A stretch of 6,836 nucleotides of DNA from the NCBI GenBank assembly GCA_030621075.1, contig JAUXII010000052.1:1-6836 (forward strand). Reading direction: 5' to 3'. The stretch comes from Lentimicrobiaceae bacterium. Its GTDB lineage: Bacteria > Bacteroidota > Bacteroidia > Bacteroidales > JAGONC01. A program made the position numbers and the translations under genes. The notes under the pieces are model-generated. The model saw only the letters and a list, made by a program, of their open reading frames with translations, was not told the DNA's origin and ran no database searches. Shown here piece after piece: positions 1 through 5,964 of this stretch. How positions within the stretch are numbered: the first letter of the stretch is position 1; every line of letters begins with the position of its first letter.

Positions 1-50
1 GCGCAAGCTTGTTTAAGATTTTAAATAAACTATATCTGAAATAAGATTGT

Positions 51-1268
51 ATGAAAATACTTGTTATCAATACAGGAAGTTCATCTATTAAATATGAATT
101 GTTCGATATGACGAACCAACAGGTTTTGGCTTCGGGCATTGCAGAGAAAATTGGCGAACAAAAAAGTGTTCTTACCCATAAAGTAAATCGAATCAGTGGC
201 CAATCAACCAACAAAGTTGAAAACAGAGTTATCCCCGATCATTATGAAGCGATGAAACGTATTGTTGAATTATTGGCCGATTCCCATGTTGGAGCCATTG
301 CTGATAAAAACGACGTTTCTGCAATTGGCCACCGGGTTGTTCATGGAGGGGAAGAGTTTCAGTCATCAACAATTATTGATCAGCGCGTTATTGCTGCATT
401 AAAGAGAAATATCCCATTAGCCCCTTTACATAATCCGCCAAATTTGACAGGGATTGAAGTGGCAACATCAATTTTTCCTGATGCAATACAGGTTGGTGTC
501 TTTGATACAACTTTTCACCAAACACTGCCTCCCAAGGCATTTTTGTATGCCATTCCTTATGAATTATATGAAAAACACAAAGTACGACGTTATGGTTTTC
601 ATGGAACATCGCATGCATACGTTGCCGGCCAGGCAGCCGATTATTTGGATAAACCCCTCGCTGAACTTAATCTTATTACCATTCATCTCGGGAATGGAGC
701 CAGCATGGCTGCAATTAAACATGGTGAATCCATTGATACAACTATGGGGATGACTCCTCTTGGCGGATTGATGATGGGAACCCGGCCTGGTGATATTGAC
801 CCGGCACTCCCTTTTTTTATGGCCGAACACCTGGGAATGTCGCTTAAAGAAATAGATACACTATTGAATAGAAAGAGTGGCTTACAAGGAATTTGTGGTA
901 CAAATGATATGCGTGAGGTGATTGAAAAAAAAGATACCGGTGATGAACGGGCAACCCTTGCCCTGGAGATGTATTCCTACCGGATAAAAAAATATATCGG
1001 GGCCTATTTTGCAGTACTTGGTAAAGTTGATGCCCTCATTTTTACGGCCGGAATTGGAGAGAATTCCGCACTCATCAGGGAACAATCATGTGAGGGGTTA
1101 TCGGGATTGGGCATTGAAATTGATTCGATGAGGAATGCTTCTGCTGAAGGCGGTATCCGGGAGATCAATTCACCGGAAAGCGATATTAAAATACTGGTTA
1201 TCCCTACAAATGAGGAGCTGAGGATTGCACAGGAAACAAAAAGGGTGATTGAGAATGAAACAAATTAA
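51..1268 (+). CDS. ackA: Acetate kinase
   Basis: A cytosolic enzyme that reversibly transfers phosphate between acetyl phosphate and ADP, giving acetate and ATP. It is the last step of the Pta-AckA overflow and fermentation route. The 405 residues match the usual length. Visible motifs are the N-terminal phosphate-binding NTGSSSIK (residues 7-14), HRVVHGG with the substrate arginine R95, PLHNPP with H127, FDTTFHQ with catalytic D152, YGFHGTSH with H184, HLGNGAS (212-218), GTRPGDID with catalytic R245, the ATP-binding TAGIGEN (332-338), and NEE at 387-389 holding the metal-binding glutamate. These line up with the catalytic residues known from Methanosarcina AckA, so the enzyme should be active. 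ATG 51 places the conserved N-terminal strand at residue 3, so no other start fits. The upstream DNA has no clear Shine-Dalgarno. The usual partner gene pta is not in the window; it may lie just to the left. Confidence 0.97.
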   Translation: MKILVINTGSSSIKYELFDMTNQQVLASGIAEKIGEQKSVLTHKVNRISGQSTNKVENRVIPDHYEAMKRIVELLADSHVGAIADKNDVSAIGHRVVHGGEEFQSSTIIDQRVIAALKRNIPLAPLHNPPNLTGIEVATSIFPDAIQVGVFDTTFHQTLPPKAFLYAIPYELYEKHKVRRYGFHGTSHAYVAGQAADYLDKPLAELNLITIHLGNGASMAAIKHGESIDTTMGMTPLGGLMMGTRPGDIDPALPFFMAEHLGMSLKEIDTLLNRKSGLQGICGTNDMREVIEKKDTGDERATLALEMYSYRIKKYIGAYFAVLGKVDALIFTAGIGENSALIREQSCEGLSGLGIEIDSMRNASAEGGIREINSPESDIKILVIPTNEELRIAQETKRVIENETN

Positions 1269-1379
1269 TAATAATTGTATTTTTTTATAAAAAAATGATG
1301 GTGGCCGGTTGTGGTAATGTTATGCATTTTTGTTTCTTTGTAAGAGGGTTAACTCACAACATCAATCAATAATTGAATC

Positions 1380-2444
1380 ATGATCAATCAACGTTTAAAC
1401 AAATCGAGATTTTCTCCGGCACTAACATGGGCCTCTCTTATCATTATTATTGCAGGAATGATATACGCTAAGTCAATAATTACACTTGTATTATTGGCTC
1501 TTTTCATCAGTGTTATCTGTGCACAACCGATCCTATGGCTGGGGAAAAGAAAAGTACCTCATGTTATTGCTATGTTCATTGTATTAGTGGGGGTTGTGTT
1601 GATATTTAGTGGGATTGGTGAATTAATTGGCGGGTCATTAAAGCAATTTATTAAGGATGCTCCGAAATATGAAGCCTCCCTGAATAGCATGGCCGCTTCA
1701 CTTATTCAATCATTAAATGATAGAGGGTTATCAATCTCGTATGAGGAAATTTCCAACATGCTCGATCCGGGAAAGATCATCCGTTTCACTGCTGGGGCTA
1801 TTACTGAAGTAGGTGGAATAATGGGGAATATCTTTTTGATTTTTTTTATTGTTTTTTTCTTACTTCTGGAACTTAACAGTTTTCCCGTTAAGACTAAAGC
1901 TATTACTAAGGCCCCGGACGGATCGCTGGATTATTTAACACGGATAAGTCAAGGTGTAAGGCATTACCTGGGCATTAAAACGATTGTTAGTTTTATGACA
2001 GGTTTCCTGATCTGGATATATTTGCTTATTATTGGTGTTGAGTATGCTATTTTATGGGGATTGATCGCATTTTTGTTGAATTATATTCCCAATATCGGGT
2101 CAATCATTGCTGGCATACCGGCAGTTTTATTTGCTTTGGTTCAATTGGGTTTAGGTGGCGCCCTGTGGGCAGCCGGAGGTTATATTGCCGTTAATGTGAC
2201 TATTGGAAACTTTGTTGAACCCAGAATGATGGGGAAAGGAATGGGGCTGTCAACTCTGGTGGTTTTTCTCTCATTGATATTTTGGGGATATGTGCTGGGT
2301 ACAGTGGGTATGTTTTTGTCGGTTCCCCTTACAATGATCGTAAAGATCGTGCTTGAGCAGAATGAAAAAACCCGATGGATTGCTATTCTACTTGGTACTC
2401 AAGAAGATGCACAGGCTGCTTTGGAGAGAAGGGAAGATTTATAA
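1380..2444 (+). CDS. AI-2E/PerM family membrane transporter
   Basis: A polytopic inner-membrane protein of 354 residues, the normal size for the AI-2E transporter (UPF0118/PerM) family. Hydrophobic segments lie at about residues 14-48 (two closely spaced helices), 62-82, 144-164, 203-232, 238-257, 260-275 and 292-325. A more polar stretch at about 84-135 fits the family's non-membrane region. Family hallmarks are LNYIPNIGSIIAGIP (233-247) and the C-terminal block NFVEPRMMGKGMGLSTLVV (277-295) followed by SVPLTMIVKIVLE (314-326). E. coli TqsA of this family exports the autoinducer AI-2, but other members have been linked to Na+/H+ exchange, so the substrate cannot be told from sequence. It lies 111 bp after ackA, so co-transcription is uncertain. 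T-rich tracts (1839-1847 and 1852-1858) encode a run of Phe/Ile in a membrane helix; the frame is intact across them. Confidence 0.9.
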   Translation: MINQRLNKSRFSPALTWASLIIIIAGMIYAKSIITLVLLALFISVICAQPILWLGKRKVPHVIAMFIVLVGVVLIFSGIGELIGGSLKQFIKDAPKYEASLNSMAASLIQSLNDRGLSISYEEISNMLDPGKIIRFTAGAITEVGGIMGNIFLIFFIVFFLLLELNSFPVKTKAITKAPDGSLDYLTRISQGVRHYLGIKTIVSFMTGFLIWIYLLIIGVEYAILWGLIAFLLNYIPNIGSIIAGIPAVLFALVQLGLGGALWAAGGYIAVNVTIGNFVEPRMMGKGMGLSTLVVFLSLIFWGYVLGTVGMFLSVPLTMIVKIVLEQNEKTRWIAILLGTQEDAQAALERREDL

Positions 2445-2510
2445 TGTAGGAGTTTTGTTCCTGTTTCTTAATGCGATTATTTCTTAACTATTAAAAGAAG
2501 AAAATTTACT

Positions 2511-3914
2511 ATGGGCGGTTTTTTTGGTTGTATCTCAAGATCAGATTGTGTTACTGATTTGTATTACGGAACGGATTATAATTCTCATCTCGGCACGAAA
2601 CGGGGAGGGTTGACGGTGTTTAATTCGAATGAATTTCAACGGGCAATCCATAATTTGGAAAATTCGTATTTCAGAACGAAATTTGAATCGGATATTCAAA
2701 AATTTCACGGGAATAGCGGCATTGGGGTAATCAGTGATACCGAGCCACAACCGATTATCATTAACTCCCACCTTGGTCAGTTTGCCATTGTTACTGTGAG
2801 TAAGATTGCTAATTTACAAGAATTGACTGATAGAGCTTTGAAGCAGTTCCGGCACTTTTCGGAAACAAGTTCGGGGGGAACAAATCCTTCAGAACTTATT
2901 TCCTTGTTAATAAATGAAGAAGAATCGTTTGAGAAAGGGATAGAAAATGTTTATGACAAAGTAAAAGGATCCTGTTCATTGCTTCTTCTTACCAAAGACG
3001 GAATTTATGCGGCCAGGGATAAGCTGGGCAGAACACCAATTATACTAGGGAAAAAGGACGGAGCTTTTGCGGTAAGTTCCGAGTCAAGTGCATTTGCTAA
3101 TCTTGGTTATGAAATTGAAAAATATATTGGCCCGGGCGAAATCATCTTTTTAACAGCGGATGCTCACGAACAACGAAAAAAACCTTTTAATGAGATGCAG
3201 GTATGCGCTTTTCTTTGGGTTTATTATGGGTATCCAAGCTCCAGTTATGAAGGCATTAATGTTGAAGAATCTCGGTATCGTTGTGGGGCAGCTCTTGCAA
3301 GAAATGATGATGCTGTGGTTGATTATGTTTCGGGAGTACCTGATTCAGGAGTTGCTCATGCCATCGGCTATTCGAATGAAAAACAAATTCCGTACAAACG
3401 GGCCTATGTAAAATATACACCCACCTGGCCCAGAAGTTTTATGCCACAAAACCAGGAGATGAGAGATCTTGTCGCAAAAATGAAACTTCTTCCTGTTAAA
3501 TCAATAATTAATGGACAAAAGATAGCACTATGTGATGATTCGATTGTAAGAGGTACCCAACTGCAGGATAATGTTCAGATATTAAATGAGTACGGAGCAA
3601 AAGAAATTCATATACGGCCAGCATGTCCAACACTGATATTCCCATGTGAATACCTTAATTTTTCTACGTCCCGATCAACCCTTGACCTGGCAGGTCGAAA
3701 AGCAATAATGGAAATTGAAGGAATGGAAGATAAATACCTTGAAGAATATGCTACCCCTGGCACTGAAAGGTATTATGCAATGATTGAAAAAATCAGGAAA
3801 AAGCTTGGTGTAACATCATTAAGATACCAACATCTTGACGACCTGGTTGAAGCAATTGGCCTTCCAAAGGAAAAATTATGTACCCATTGCTGGGATGGAT
3901 CAAGTCATTTTTAA
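2511..3914 (+). CDS. PurF-like amidophosphoribosyltransferase paralogue with degenerate glutaminase site
   Basis: A 467-residue homologue of glutamine PRPP amidotransferase (PurF, first step of purine synthesis). It has an N-terminal class II glutamine amidotransferase fold (about 1-215) and a C-terminal phosphoribosyltransferase domain (about 225-467). The PRPP loop ALCDDSIVRGTQ (339-350) is intact, as are VSGVPDSGVAHAIGY (273-287) and RSFM (308-311). Cysteines 232, 379, 457 and 460 align by context with the four 4Fe-4S ligands of Bacillus subtilis PurF. The glutaminase half is degenerate: the N-terminus is MGGFFG where active enzymes have the nucleophile in (M)CGIxG, the RYxT segment is replaced near residues 72-76, and the HNGN oxyanion motif is replaced by sequence around TVSKIAN (95-101). 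The C-terminus ends seven residues after the CxxC, shorter than Bacillus PurF. ATG 2511 follows an A-rich leader. It may use free ammonia, act on another substrate or be regulatory; a canonical purF probably exists elsewhere. Gene symbol withheld. Confidence 0.88.
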   Translation: MGGFFGCISRSDCVTDLYYGTDYNSHLGTKRGGLTVFNSNEFQRAIHNLENSYFRTKFESDIQKFHGNSGIGVISDTEPQPIIINSHLGQFAIVTVSKIANLQELTDRALKQFRHFSETSSGGTNPSELISLLINEEESFEKGIENVYDKVKGSCSLLLLTKDGIYAARDKLGRTPIILGKKDGAFAVSSESSAFANLGYEIEKYIGPGEIIFLTADAHEQRKKPFNEMQVCAFLWVYYGYPSSSYEGINVEESRYRCGAALARNDDAVVDYVSGVPDSGVAHAIGYSNEKQIPYKRAYVKYTPTWPRSFMPQNQEMRDLVAKMKLLPVKSIINGQKIALCDDSIVRGTQLQDNVQILNEYGAKEIHIRPACPTLIFPCEYLNFSTSRSTLDLAGRKAIMEIEGMEDKYLEEYATPGTERYYAMIEKIRKKLGVTSLRYQHLDDLVEAIGLPKEKLCTHCWDGSSHF

Positions 3915-3936
3915 TATTACGTAATTATTTGCAGCG

Positions 3937-4956
3937 TTGAATAAAGTCAGGCAAAAACATTATACAATTCCCGTATTTGTTCCGGAACATGGATGTCCGT
4001 TCCAGTGTATTTTTTGCAATCAACAAAAAATATCAGGTAGGTTGAAAATTCCTACCCCGGAGGAGGTTGATAATCTGATTCGTGAATATCTAACGACCAT
4101 ACCATGGAAGAAAAGTTATGTAGAGATTGGTTTTTTTGGGGGGAACTTTACCGGGATAAAGAAATCGGAACAGGAAAGCTACTTACAAGTGGCAAACCCT
4201 TATGTGGAAAAGGGGATCATAAAGAGTATCAGATTATCCACTCGTCCCGACTATATCGACACAGAGATATTACAGTTGCTAAAGAAATACCATGTTAAAA
4301 CAATTGAGTTAGGTGCCCAGTCGTTGGATGAGGGCGTGCTGATGGCTTCCGGAAGAGGCCATACCGTGGACGATATAATTGAAGCCTCCGGAATGGTTAT
4401 AAGACATGGGTTTGGGTTGGGCTTGCAGATGATGATTGGCTTGCCCGGTGATACACTGGAAAAATCGAAACGAACAGCCCGTCAAATTGTCGCATTGGGA
4501 GCAGATAATACACGGATATATCCAACCCTGGTTATTAGGGATACAAAGCTGGCAGAGATGTATCTATCAGGTGATTATAAACCATTATCTCTTGAAGTGG
4601 CAGTCAAATGGTCGAAAGAAGTGTATAAAATATTTGAAAAGCCGGGTGTAAAGGTTATCCGTTTGGGGTTGCACCCTTCAGAGGGGTTGATAAGTGGGGA
4701 TGATTTGCTGGCTGGCCCTTTCCATATCTCATTCCGGGAATTGGTATTATCGCAAATTTGGCATGATATATTTATGAAGATCAAGAATATTGAAAACAAG
4801 CAAAATATCACAATTTTTGTAGCTCCCCGGCAATTTAATTATGCCATTGGTTATGAAGCCGCGAACAGAAAAGCACTGAACAAATTTTATAAAAATGTTA
4901 GGTTTGTAAAAGACCCTGAATTGCAAGGAAGGGAATATTATGTTGATTATTGTTGA
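3937..4956 (+). CDS. Elp3-like radical SAM protein without acetyltransferase domain (TTG start)
   Basis: A radical SAM enzyme of 339 residues. The 4Fe-4S/SAM motif CxxxCxxC is at C20, C24 and C27, in the context VPEHGCPFQCIFCNQ. It is followed by a GG-type SAM-binding motif FFGGNFTG (66-73), STRPDYID (101-108), the ELGAQSLD strand (124-131), MMIGLPGDT (165-173) and RIYPTLVIRDTKLAEMY (193-209). The last three motifs resemble the radical SAM half of Elp3, the tRNA U34 modification enzyme, but there is no room for the GNAT domain of full Elp3. The rest (about 240-339) fits a short radical-SAM C-terminal domain. Similar stand-alone proteins occur in Firmicutes; their substrate is unknown to me. 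The start is TTG: an in-frame stop at 3922 closes the frame upstream, and no in-frame ATG occurs before the cysteine motif. It begins 22 bp after the PurF-like gene and overlaps the next gene by 17 nt, so the three are probably one operon. Confidence 0.87.
   Translation: MNKVRQKHYTIPVFVPEHGCPFQCIFCNQQKISGRLKIPTPEEVDNLIREYLTTIPWKKSYVEIGFFGGNFTGIKKSEQESYLQVANPYVEKGIIKSIRLSTRPDYIDTEILQLLKKYHVKTIELGAQSLDEGVLMASGRGHTVDDIIEASGMVIRHGFGLGLQMMIGLPGDTLEKSKRTARQIVALGADNTRIYPTLVIRDTKLAEMYLSGDYKPLSLEVAVKWSKEVYKIFEKPGVKVIRLGLHPSEGLISGDDLLAGPFHISFRELVLSQIWHDIFMKIKNIENKQNITIFVAPRQFNYAIGYEAANRKALNKFYKNVRFVKDPELQGREYYVDYC
4925..4934 (+). promoter_or_regulatory. Ribosome binding site of the 4940 gene, inside the upstream gene
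   Basis: The purine-rich stretch AAGGAAGGGA ends five bases before the ATG at 4940, within the last codons of the radical SAM gene. It is the strongest Shine-Dalgarno-like sequence seen in front of any gene here. It supports the overlapping start and translational coupling of the two genes. Confidence 0.5.
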
Positions 4957-5632
4957 TAAAAAAATACCAGCTGAAGCCAGAGAAAATCTCAGTAAATATG
5001 GGAAGTTATTAGAATTTTCCTCTTCAGGCATTACCTATGAGGCCATATCCGGACATCCTGATGTTTTTTTCTGTAAGGTTGGCAAAGAGTTAATAGTTGC
5101 TCCTAATACCCCTGAAGAATTTACAAAGGAATTAAAGAATAATGGGATATCTTTCAAAATGGGATCCCGGGACGTTGGTGGGAAATATCCGGATTCAGCT
5201 ATTTATAATGCTGTGGTCACTGATCATCATTTTGTTCATAATTGTGATATTTCCGACACCATGCTATTAGCAAAAGCACGGCAGCTTAAAAGAATTCATA
5301 TTAACCAGGGTTATTGCCGTTGTAATTTATTATTATTGAGAGATAATCATTTCATTACTTCAGATAAGGGCATTAGCAAGGCATTAATTAAACAGTTCTT
5401 TACAGGTCGTTATGTGGCTCCTGACGATATTATATTACCTGGCTTTGATCATGGTTTTTTAGGTGGGGCAATGGGTGTTTGGCAAGATAAAATTTTTGTT
5501 ATTGGTAATCTGGACCATTTGGAAAAAGGAAAAAAAATCAGAAAAGTCGTTGGGGCTCTTGATTACGAGCTAATTGAACTTTATGACGGCCCTTTATTTG
5601 ATGGGGGCAGTATTTTGTTCATTGAACCTTAG
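4940..5632 (+). CDS. Probable DUF6873 family GME-fold protein
   Basis: A soluble protein of 230 residues with no signal peptide or membrane segment. From memory of the family pattern I assign it to DUF6873, described as having the GME fold (guanidino-group modifying enzymes such as agmatine and arginine deiminases). Visible blocks are ISGHPDVFFCK (36-46), GKYPDSAIYNAV (81-92), INQGYCRCNLLLL (121-133) with NHFITSDKGI (136-145), LPGFDHGFLGGAMGV (166-180), and a C-terminal DGGSILFIE (221-229). Hydrolytic GME enzymes carry their nucleophilic cysteine in a comparable Gly-rich C-terminal strand; here no cysteine follows C128, so deiminase-type catalysis is doubtful. C45, C102, C126 and C128 are the only cysteines. 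The start at ATG 4940 lies 17 nt inside the radical SAM gene and has a good Shine-Dalgarno, suggesting coupled, roughly equal production and a shared task. Substrate and reaction are unknown. Confidence 0.75.
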   Translation: MLIIVDKKIPAEARENLSKYGKLLEFSSSGITYEAISGHPDVFFCKVGKELIVAPNTPEEFTKELKNNGISFKMGSRDVGGKYPDSAIYNAVVTDHHFVHNCDISDTMLLAKARQLKRIHINQGYCRCNLLLLRDNHFITSDKGISKALIKQFFTGRYVAPDDIILPGFDHGFLGGAMGVWQDKIFVIGNLDHLEKGKKIRKVVGALDYELIELYDGPLFDGGSILFIEP

Positions 5633-5766
5633 GATTAAATACCTCGTCTTTCAACTTCCTCATTTATTATTTTTTATTGGTTATTTCTCATTAGTGTTTC
5701 TGATTTTTCATTTCTGATTAATCAATAACACTTGATAAAAACGAATAGAATCTTTTAACAGGGATC

Positions 5767-5782
5767 ACAAAATGTATTTTGT
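5767..5782. repeat. Perfect 7-bp inverted repeat (16-bp palindrome)
   Basis: ACAAAAT and ATTTTGT are exact reverse complements separated by GT. The site lies 29 bp before the first GC-rich hairpin. It could be part of the repeat element or a binding site for a dimeric protein. It is too A/T-rich and has too tight a loop for a convincing terminator. Confidence 0.4.
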
Positions 5783-5811
5783 AAGAATACTGAAAGGATT
5801 CAAGGTTAAAG

Positions 5812-5877
5812 CTCAGGGCGAAGTGAAACGGAGCCCTGGGATACAGGATGTTAATATTAAATTAGGGCTGAAAGCCC
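5812..5877. repeat. Tandem REP-like hairpins
   Basis: Hairpin 1 pairs 5812-5819 (CTCAGGGC) with 5833-5840 (GCCCTGGG), eight pairs including one T-G wobble, around a 13-nt loop. Hairpin 2 pairs 5865-5869 (GGGCT) with 5873-5877 (AGCCC) around a GAA triloop. They are 24 nt apart and stand out as GC-rich in an A/T-rich gap. Neither is followed by a T-run, so intrinsic termination is not obvious. Paired short GC hairpins between genes are typical of REP sequences mobilised by RAYT transposases; no such transposase is in the window. Confidence 0.55.
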
Positions 5878-5943
5878 GACAGGTAATGAAAAATGAAAAA
5901 TTAAAAAGTCAAATCAAAAATAATCAGTAACCAATAATAAATT

Positions 5944-5964
5944 AGAAAGTATTGCAGACTTTCT
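5944..5964 (-). terminator. Hairpin at the end of the cysteine-rich gene, possible terminator
   Basis: AGAAAGT (5944-5950) and ACTTTCT (5958-5964) form a 7-bp stem with a 7-nt loop. On the - strand it begins at the last base of the stop codon and is followed by AATTTATTATT, a moderately U-rich tail. The position suits termination of the leftward gene. The stem is short and A/T-rich, so termination may be weak. Confidence 0.35.

Larger units (their letters stand above)
5661..5943. repeat. MITE/REP-like structured repeat element in the convergent intergenic gap
   Basis: This fills most of the 331-bp gap between the convergent genes. The A/T-rich ends are imperfect inverted copies of each other: TATTGGTTA at 5675-5683 matches the reverse complement of 5928-5936, and ATTTTTCATTT at 5703-5713 matches that of 5891-5901, in mirrored order. 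Between them lie a 16-bp palindrome (5767-5782) and two GC-rich hairpins (5812-5877). A more GC-rich, structured core with inverted flanks suggests a non-autonomous element related to REP/MITE repeats, which are common in Bacteroidota intergenic regions. Only one copy is in the window, so its repeat status and ends are inferred. The A/T richness makes the flank match less significant than its length suggests. Confidence 0.4.

Noticed and set aside
1..24. Possible 3' end of an upstream gene (seven codons then TAA in frame 1), conceivably pta
   Set aside because: Seven codons are too few to identify a product, and the other two frames also reach stops; the pta idea rests only on the usual pta-ackA order.
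8..38. CTTG at 8-11 and TATATCTG at 31-38 as a promoter for ackA
   Set aside because: The spacing fits the Bacteroidota pattern, but both boxes deviate from consensus and the leader would be only a few bases.
388..618. Antisense frame of 76 codons within ackA
   Set aside because: It is a shadow of a clear, full-length coding region and has no recognisable motif.
1281..1296. Perfect A/T palindrome (T7-A-T-A7 type) after ackA as a terminator
   Set aside because: It has no GC pairs and no loop room, so it would not form a stable RNA hairpin.
1309..1340. TTG at 1309-1311 and TTTCTTTG at 1333-1340 as a promoter for the transporter gene
   Set aside because: The -7 box lacks the TA and the -33 box is incomplete; in T-rich DNA such matches arise by chance.
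1308..1360. GTTGTG and CACAAC inverted repeat in the ackA-transporter gap
   Set aside because: Only six pairs around a 41-nt spacer, with no extension on either side.
1839..1858. T-runs in the transporter gene as phase-variation tracts
   Set aside because: They encode Phe and Ile codons expected in a membrane helix and are interrupted; nothing suggests switching.
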